This document shows, piece by piece, positions 58,055-64,000 of a stretch of 64,000 bases of DNA. The stretch spans positions 15,915,216-15,979,215 of the forward strand of contig CM060849.1 in the NCBI GenBank assembly GCA_030737835.1, written 5' to 3'. The first letter of the stretch is position 1, and each line of letters begins with the position of its first letter. Position numbers and translations under genes: made by a program. Origin of the DNA: Acorus gramineus (Eukaryota; Streptophyta; Magnoliopsida; Acorales; Acoraceae). The notes under the pieces were generated by a model. The model did no database searches. It was not told where the DNA came from and saw only the letters and a program-made list of their open reading frames with translations.

Positions 58055-58735
58055 TAGGGCCATATGCATATAGCCCCTTGAACGTTTCGCTGATATCCAT
58101 TTCGTCCCCTGTTGTTTTTGAAAATCCATATAACCCCCTCATATTTATCCTAGTTAAGGAAATGGAAAATGATACGTCCAGCTCCCATTGCAGCCCCAAT
58201 TGCTGATTTTTTTTTTTTAATCATACACTCTTCAAATGAAGTACATGATGTTATATAAAATAAAGTATATATTGAAATACATTAATGTGTTTTTTTTTTA
58301 AATTAAAAAAAATTATACCATATACTATGATAGAACCTTATAACTGTGATAGCGCAGTGTATACTACGTTATCTTACCGTATGAGACTGCAAAACAGGTT
58401 GTAAATTAAAATTTCTGGATTTATGAATAATATTAATGGAATATTTTGTTACTTTAACATCACTCTGATAGCCACTTAATTTTTTTAACAAAATTAAAAA
58501 AGACCCTTGCATGAAAAAAAAAACAACTTTTTGGGTATGTGTGAAAGTGATGGGGTTAAAATTATAATACAATCATGTATGATTAAGTTAACTACATCCT
58601 GATTTTAAGGTGTTAACGGCAGACAGATCAAGTTAGCTAAATAATGAGGGGGTTACATGGATTTTCATAAAGGAGAGGGGGCGATATGGATATCAGTTAA
58701 CTTTTAGGGGGCTATATGCAGTTTTCCCATATATA
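58055..58735. mobile_element. long-TIR element (TGCATATAGCCCC family) with nested insertion
   Basis: The arms at about 58055-58145 and 58640-58735 are inverted copies: ATATGCATATAGCCCC, GATATCCAT, GAAAATCCATATAACCCCCTCAT on the left and the complement of each on the right. Between them lies a copy of the AT-rich dispersed family (58215-58395), so the arms were separated by a later insertion. Single or partial arms of this family occur at 12088-12185 and in 63300-63925. Confidence 0.65.
58215..58395. repeat. AT-rich dispersed family, copy 3 (nested)
   Basis: In the opposite direction to copy 2 it reads GTACATGATGTTATATAAAA, TATTGAAATACATTAATGTG and CATATACTATGATAGAACC. It lies inside the long-TIR element. 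Confidence 0.6.
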
Positions 58736-58919
58736 TAAATAATAGGCTGATGTATTGGGTATTTATAAGCTTATCGGGATGGTAAGGATATTATATTAAT
58801 AATGTATTCAAAGTTTTATGAATGCGTGGCATATGAATATTATATTAATATAAAAATGTTACGCCACAGGTTTTCTTTTTAAGTAATAAAACTTTTTTAA
58901 TGAGATATATATAATCTTA

Positions 58920-59359
58920 CCTCTGGTTTGAGTAGTGGCTTGAGCTATTCCAAAATGAATAATTATTTTAGTGTAGATATGAAATAAATCATTTTTGTTT
59001 GTTTATGTTTAAGTTATTCTCCTTAGAAAATTTAATAATGAAATTTTTATTGTTTGGATGATCATGGATAAATATTGTTAGATAAAATGTGAATAAGATA
59101 TGGATAATGATTTATAAATAGTAAAAAATGATTTGAAATGTTAGCCTCTATTTATAAGAAAGATGACAAGTGATTTGATATGTGAGCTCCTCTAATACTA
59201 GTGGAATAAATTGGGTGAATTGAAACCTACAATATGAATACCTGTTTATTTTCACTTATTTCTCAAAATTATATCTACCTATTTTTTCTAACATGTTTTT
59301 AGGCTTATTCTCCCTTATTCCATCCTATTTTCCTCCTATTCCTCGACCCACACAGAACA
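58920..59359. mobile_element. Tourist-like MITE, copy 4
   Basis: About 440 bases with TTA on both sides (58917-58919 and 59360-59362). Internal blocks TTTTTATTGTTTGGAT, GTGAATAAGATATGGATAA, TTTGATATGTGAGCTCCTC and CTTATTCCATCCTATTTTCC match copy 2. The ends have drifted. Confidence 0.6.
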
Positions 59360-60194
59360 TTAATTATAAGAAATGAAAATATATACTCCAATGAATTATA
59401 TTCATAATCGATTTCAGACGGATACTTTTGGATTGGATTTTAGTTGGATTTTATTTTTAAGAAGTCTTCAAGATAGATTTATATATATATATATATAAAA
59501 ACTGATCTATTAAGAGTAGTTTTGAAAGAATTGGTTATTTTAATCAAGATAATTTAGAACAGAAGCTGTTTTTAAAATTGGTTTTAAATGCCACCTTAGA
59601 CAAAACTCTTCACTTCCAATGAATAAGAAACAAACAGAATGTCAGATGTCAATATCTTCTCCTCTTGCAGAATTGGTAGACCAAATTAAACAACATCAGT
59701 GAATCAGTGATGGCACAGCTCATAAAAATAGCAATGTAGACCAAATTAGACTTTATGCATGTTAGGAGCAATCAAGCATGGCATGCTGTGTAAGTCCCAC
59801 CCATGTCCATACTTTCTCTTCTTTTTTTTTTCTTTTCCCTTTTTTCTTCTTGTCGCCAAGCTTGCATCTGATTGGATCTGTCTATTAAAATGGAATATCA
59901 AAACTGTTCACTTTTAAGTGAAATTTGAAATTGTTTTCAGAACTTTTTCGTGTATGAAGTGATGGAAATTTCTAATAGGATTGTTTGTGTATATCCTTAC
60001 AAGGAATTTGTTGTTTTGCCATCTTTTCAATTTATAGATGGGCTTGGACATTGGTAAGTGTGAGGTGACACTAGTACTAGGCCCCCTTGGAACTAATTAT
60101 TAATTATTTCTCAATAAAAAATGTCCTTACAGAAAAGAAAACAATATGTTTAATCCTTGTACAGTTTCATTTGCAGTCAATATCTTTTTTTTTA

Positions 60195-60345
60195 TTCATA
60201 TTTTTTCATTGAAGTACATACTGTTATACGAGATAAATTATATATTGAGATACAACAATATATTTTTTCTCCTTGAATAAATAATTTTTTTATTCCATAC
60301 ACTGATAGAACTCACACTATAATAGTGTAGTGTGGAGCTATAAAA
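60195..60345. repeat. AT-rich dispersed family, copy 4
   Basis: It reads GAAGTACATACTGTTATACGA, TATATTGAGATACAACAATATA and CATACACTGATAGAACTCAC, the same order as copy 3. Confidence 0.55.
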
Positions 60346-62264
60346 TAAACTTTTGTAATGAACCGGTGGTGAATGTTTTTCAAACTGTTGAGTTTTGCAA
60401 CAATTTTGCGACGGTTTTAGAAACAGTAGAAAGTTGTCATAAAATTCTTGCAACGGATGGATTGCACATGTCGGAGCAATAAATCTTTGATGGTTTCCGA
60501 TTACCACCATTAATAAATCATTTAATTTGCAACAAAAAGTCTTTTGTGATGAAATTATTTCCCATAAAATAAAATTTTTGAATTGATTATATAGAGATTT
60601 TATTGGCCACATGCTCCCAATCAATATTTCCATACAACTATTTTCAATCGTTTTTTTTTTTCAATAAATGTTGTTTTGTTAGACTTATAATATATAAAAA
60701 TCAAAATCTAAAAAAAAAAATCTTAAATTTAAAATAATTGAAATCCGTTTGGTTTCATCGATTGATCGAGAGTAAAATAAATTATAGGGATATAGAAACA
60801 TTTTTTTTCTCTATAAAGGTTTTCTACATACAGTCAAATTACTGAAAGAAATGATTTATTGAAGTAGATTAGATTAGATTGATTTTAGGATTATCACCAT
60901 AACCAGCTAGTTAAAATACTTGTATTTATGTATTGAATAATAATTTGTTAGAATTAAGTGATAGACTCATAGACGAACAAAGAAAAGAGATCAATGATTT
61001 TCAATATATAAATTTTTATAATTGCCATCGACGAGATTTTATATTTGCAAGGTCTTTGATGAAAACATTAGTAGTTTTAATTGAAGCTGCATTTACAATG
61101 TCCTTTTGAATATCATGGTGATATGACTTTTTTTTTAGTATTCTGCAACACAACTTCATTGATAGATTCATTATGATAAACTAAAATTAAAGAAATTTTA
61201 GAAAATTTCCTTTATTAATTGAGTCATCAGATTCTTCATGACCAAAAAAAGCTAACCCTTTACATAAAAAGAATCTTGTGCAATCAACTGAAGCATTTAA
61301 ACGAATCCGATATGGAATCTTCATTTGTTCTGATTTAATAAAAAACAGAACAATTCCAGTCCCATTTCTAGTCCTACATGGGTTGATATAAAATTAACAA
61401 AGCATATACTCACATTGACAAGGTATATGCGTAGATAGATTTTTTTTAAAATTTTCTATAAATGCATCCATGCAATTCATTGGAGCGTATATATGCTTCA
61501 TTTTTTATAAAAACATGTACCTCATTAGATAAGGTATATTATTTTTAAAAAATTCAAAATATGTGTAAACTGGAATTGGGGCTGAAAATAGAGCTGTACC
61601 TGTATGTAACATTATTCTTTAAGTTTTGAATTAATGTGGGGGTAGCCAAGAAAGTAGGTTTGTGTAATTTTTTTTTTTTTATATTAGAGGGACCCCAGTG
61701 GGTGATCTTACGATCAATCAGAGAAAGCTATTTCTATCTGTTTGCATCGGTCCTATAGAAAATTCTTTCGAATAATCGCATTTTTAAAAAATATTGATGG
61801 ACCCTACCAGACAACTACAACATATTACATATGTGTCACCCACTCACCCCAGCCAATCCATGTTGTTTTGTTTTGTTAGTTTTTTTTTTTTTTTTTGTTA
61901 AGCGGGGTTTTGGATGGGGTAATGTTTTTTATCCTTTTGGATGAGATTAATACAGGGGTATTGGTTGATGTTTTTTTAAAATTCGGATGGGGTCAATTGA
62001 CCCCACAAACACCTGTCGAGAAATGACAATTATTCTCTTGTAATGAGTGGATGTCTTATTGTTTAATAGAAACTGTTTAATTGAATTTTGATGAAAAATA
62101 GAAGGGGTTCTTATGTGTTTAAAATATAAATTTTTTAGTAATGTGTTAGCTCATTATTAGAGTATGATAAAAATTGATAGTATCTAGACTGGATTCCATT
62201 TCAAACCATACATGGTCAATTCATGTTGTAATGGTTTGGAAAAAAAATTTCATTTTAAAAAATA

Positions 62265-62268
<4 letters not shown>

Positions 62269-62306
<38 letters not shown>

Positions 62307-62355
62307 CGGTGGGGGGGTGCGCCCTGGTCGGGTGGCGGGGGGGGGGGGGGGGGGG
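62269..62355. repeat. long G homopolymer tracts
   Basis: Thirty-eight G residues run from 62269 to 62306. About 30 mixed GC-rich bases follow, then 19 more G residues (62337-62355). Such tracts can form G-quadruplexes; they are also a common place for sequencing or assembly errors. Confidence 0.9.
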
Positions 62356-62974
62356 ACATCTGTAATCTATTTCATATCGACTAGTGAAAATACTACTTAT
62401 GATAGAGCTCTGCGCACAGTCTTTCCAACCACAATAAAATTCAGACCAACCGATTAGACAACTCAAATGAGTTTGCATTATGATTGAAAAACAGAATTTC
62501 TAAAAGCCAATTGTCTAAACTTATCTGCCATTTGCCAACACTACCAAGAGTATATGCTTATGACACATTCTTATTGACTCACACAAGAAGGTCTTAATGG
62601 TATCATTGAACATTGGAGGTGGGTGTTTTGAGTGTTTGTGAGGTTCTTCAATTGATTAATTTTACATGGTTTTTTTCTTTTCTTTTCAAAGTGTCTCTTG
62701 GTTTTCTTCACTGATATATTTTACAATTGAGTTAGAGGTAGGTCAATTACCATGAATTTTTGGAAATTAATTAGAAGATTTTGCATGGGATAGTCCTGTG
62801 GGTTGAAGAACTTTGTGGATGGAAATATCAGCCCCCCTTTGCTCAAAGATTGATCCAATAGATGTGAGCTTAAAACTTTTCGACCGTTCCTTAGAGCCCA
62901 CTATATAAATTCCTTGTAGATTTTGATGTTGAGCACTCATACACTCAATTCGTTTTGCAACCCATTTTACAATC

Positions 62975-63165
62975 ACATGCACTATGATAACATAATATAT
63001 ATTACGCTATCATAATGTAAAAGGTTCTATCATAGTTTATGATAAAAAAAAATTTATCATTTTTTTAACTTGAAAAAAGTATGTTAATGTATCTTAGTAT
63101 ATACTTCATTTCATATAACAACATGCACTTCATTTGGAAAAAGTATAATTTTTTTTTTAAATAGA
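62975..63165. repeat. AT-rich dispersed family, copy 5
   Basis: It contains CGCTATCATAATGTAAAAGG, GTATGTTAATGTATCTTAG and TTTCATATAACAACATGCAC, matching copy 2 in the same direction. Confidence 0.6.
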
Positions 63166-63299
63166 GTTGACTGTAATTAGAGCTGCAATAGGTGCTGAAC
63201 ATATCATTTTCCTTTTGGAGTTTGATTAAGGAGTCATTTTTCCAGCTCTAATTCTAGTCCGTATATATTTTGATTTTTTAAAAATAATATATTTTAGAG

Positions 63300-63925
63300 C
63301 AAAATGCATATAGCATTGCCCAAAAGTTTGCTTATAGTCATATTAACCCTTTTTTCCCCTAAAATCCATATAATCCCTTGATTGTTTGGAATATATTGAT
63401 ATACCCCCTGTCGTTAACATCTTGATACTGGAGTGTGGTTAACTTAACCATACATGATTAAATTATCTTTTTACCCAATCATTTTCATCCATACCTAACA
63501 GAAAAATGTATATAACCCCTTTAAAGTTTGTGAATATCAATACTGACCCCTCATATTTTTGAAAATCCATATGCTCCCTTATATTTTCTCATGGATAAAA
63601 ATTTAGGCCACTAAGTTAGTTTTCTGTCAAATTTTAAGGAATATTTTGGGTATAATCTATCCATCTAAAGGTGGCTGCAAATGCATTTATCCAAATAATC
63701 TTATGCCCTCCATAAAAAATTAAAACACCTCACTGTGTTTTTTCTTCAATGTGTTAAAAAAAATAATTAATTGTATATTGTTGGATTAACCACACACAAG
63801 TTTTAACTGGATAACGGTAGGAGGTGAGATGAAATAAGGGCGTAATTTCATGGGATTATATGGATATTCAAAAAAATGAGAGATCGATCGATAAGTATAT
63901 TTAGAATCTTTCAATGGGTTATATG
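63300..63925. mobile_element. cluster of TGCATATAG-family arms
   Basis: The left arm begins GCAAAATGCATATAGC near 63300 and includes AAAATCCATATAATCCCTTG. A second arm-like stretch is at 63491-63590 (ACCCCTTTAAAGTTTGTGAA and GAAAATCCATATGC). Inverted matches lie near 63845-63925 (GGGATTATATGGATATTC). This looks like overlapping or nested, decayed copies of the element at 58055. Confidence 0.5.
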
Positions 63926-64000
63926 AATATATATTTTCAAGATGATGTTAATTAACGGAATGTTCCACAATATTTATTCTAAATTGTCAACAATTTAATT

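Larger units (their letters stand above)
58736..64000. other. gene-free repeat-rich region at the right end
   Basis: No coding region with homology was seen in about 5 kb. It contains a Tourist-like MITE, two AT-rich family copies, the G-run at 62269-62355, and a block of TGCATATAG-family arms at 63300-63925. A patch at 60370-60570 with GCAACGG and GCGACGG motifs looks transposon-derived; its 131-codon minus-strand frame resembles no protein I know. Confidence 0.55.

Noticed and set aside
60238..60633. A 131-codon minus-strand frame
   Set aside because: It lies in repeat-like DNA with GCAACGG motifs and overlaps an AT-rich family copy; no domain is recognised.
62212..62478. Frames encoding poly-Gly or poly-Pro
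   Set aside because: They are the translation of G homopolymers.

Overview
This window is nuclear DNA of a flowering plant. The evidence is spliced genes with GT-AG introns of up to about 4 kb, AT-rich spacers full of MITEs, SINE, LINE and LTR-element debris, telo-box promoters, and proteins that match land-plant families throughout. GC-rich 5' exons (DnaJ, MATH and ACR genes, hydrolase exon 1) beside AT-rich later exons and introns hint at a non-grass monocot. That placement is an inference from composition only.

Seven protein genes can be supported. From left to right: (1) exon 1 of a chloroplast-type DnaJ protein on the minus strand, whose remainder is not visible; (2) SMG7 on the plus strand, a nonsense-mediated decay factor, with a complete 992-residue CDS in 5 coding exons and an intron-containing 3' UTR; (3) a two-exon plus-strand gene for an unrecognised 104-residue protein; (4) a plus-strand ACR-type protein with four ACT domains, 459 residues in 7 exons, including one GC-AG intron; (5) a very long minus-strand gene (22606-38101) for a 1689-residue four-MATH-domain and coiled-coil protein of the At2g25320 type, in 10 exons; (6) a plus-strand plastid-type alpha/beta-hydrolase-fold protein, 384 residues in 11 exons, that has lost the nucleophile residue; (7) a minus-strand vacuolar R-SNARE of the VAMP71 group, 221 residues in 4 exons. 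These genes are ordinary housekeeping neighbours and share no operon-like logic. The ACR and MATH genes converge, as do the hydrolase and VAMP genes; the MATH and hydrolase genes diverge from a common 2.4-kb spacer.

Mobile DNA fills the rest. It includes a 2.0-kb non-autonomous LTR retroelement inside a hydrolase intron, a hAT-type MITE with a perfect 8-bp target duplication, a Tourist-like MITE family with TTA duplications (four copies), two long-TIR MITE families (one nested), an AT-rich dispersed family (five copies) of which one sits inside another element, a tRNA-type SINE family (three copies), LINE tails, a captured PB1-domain gene fragment and a PPR-gene fragment. The last 6 kb (58050-64000) contain no gene I can support.

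I found no previously undescribed multi-gene system. The most rewarding items are the SMG7 3' UTR introns (a built-in NMD self-sensor, with a CT microsatellite acting as a polypyrimidine tract), the nucleophile-less hydrolase, the unknown 104-residue protein, the non-autonomous LTR element and the three-copy SINE family.
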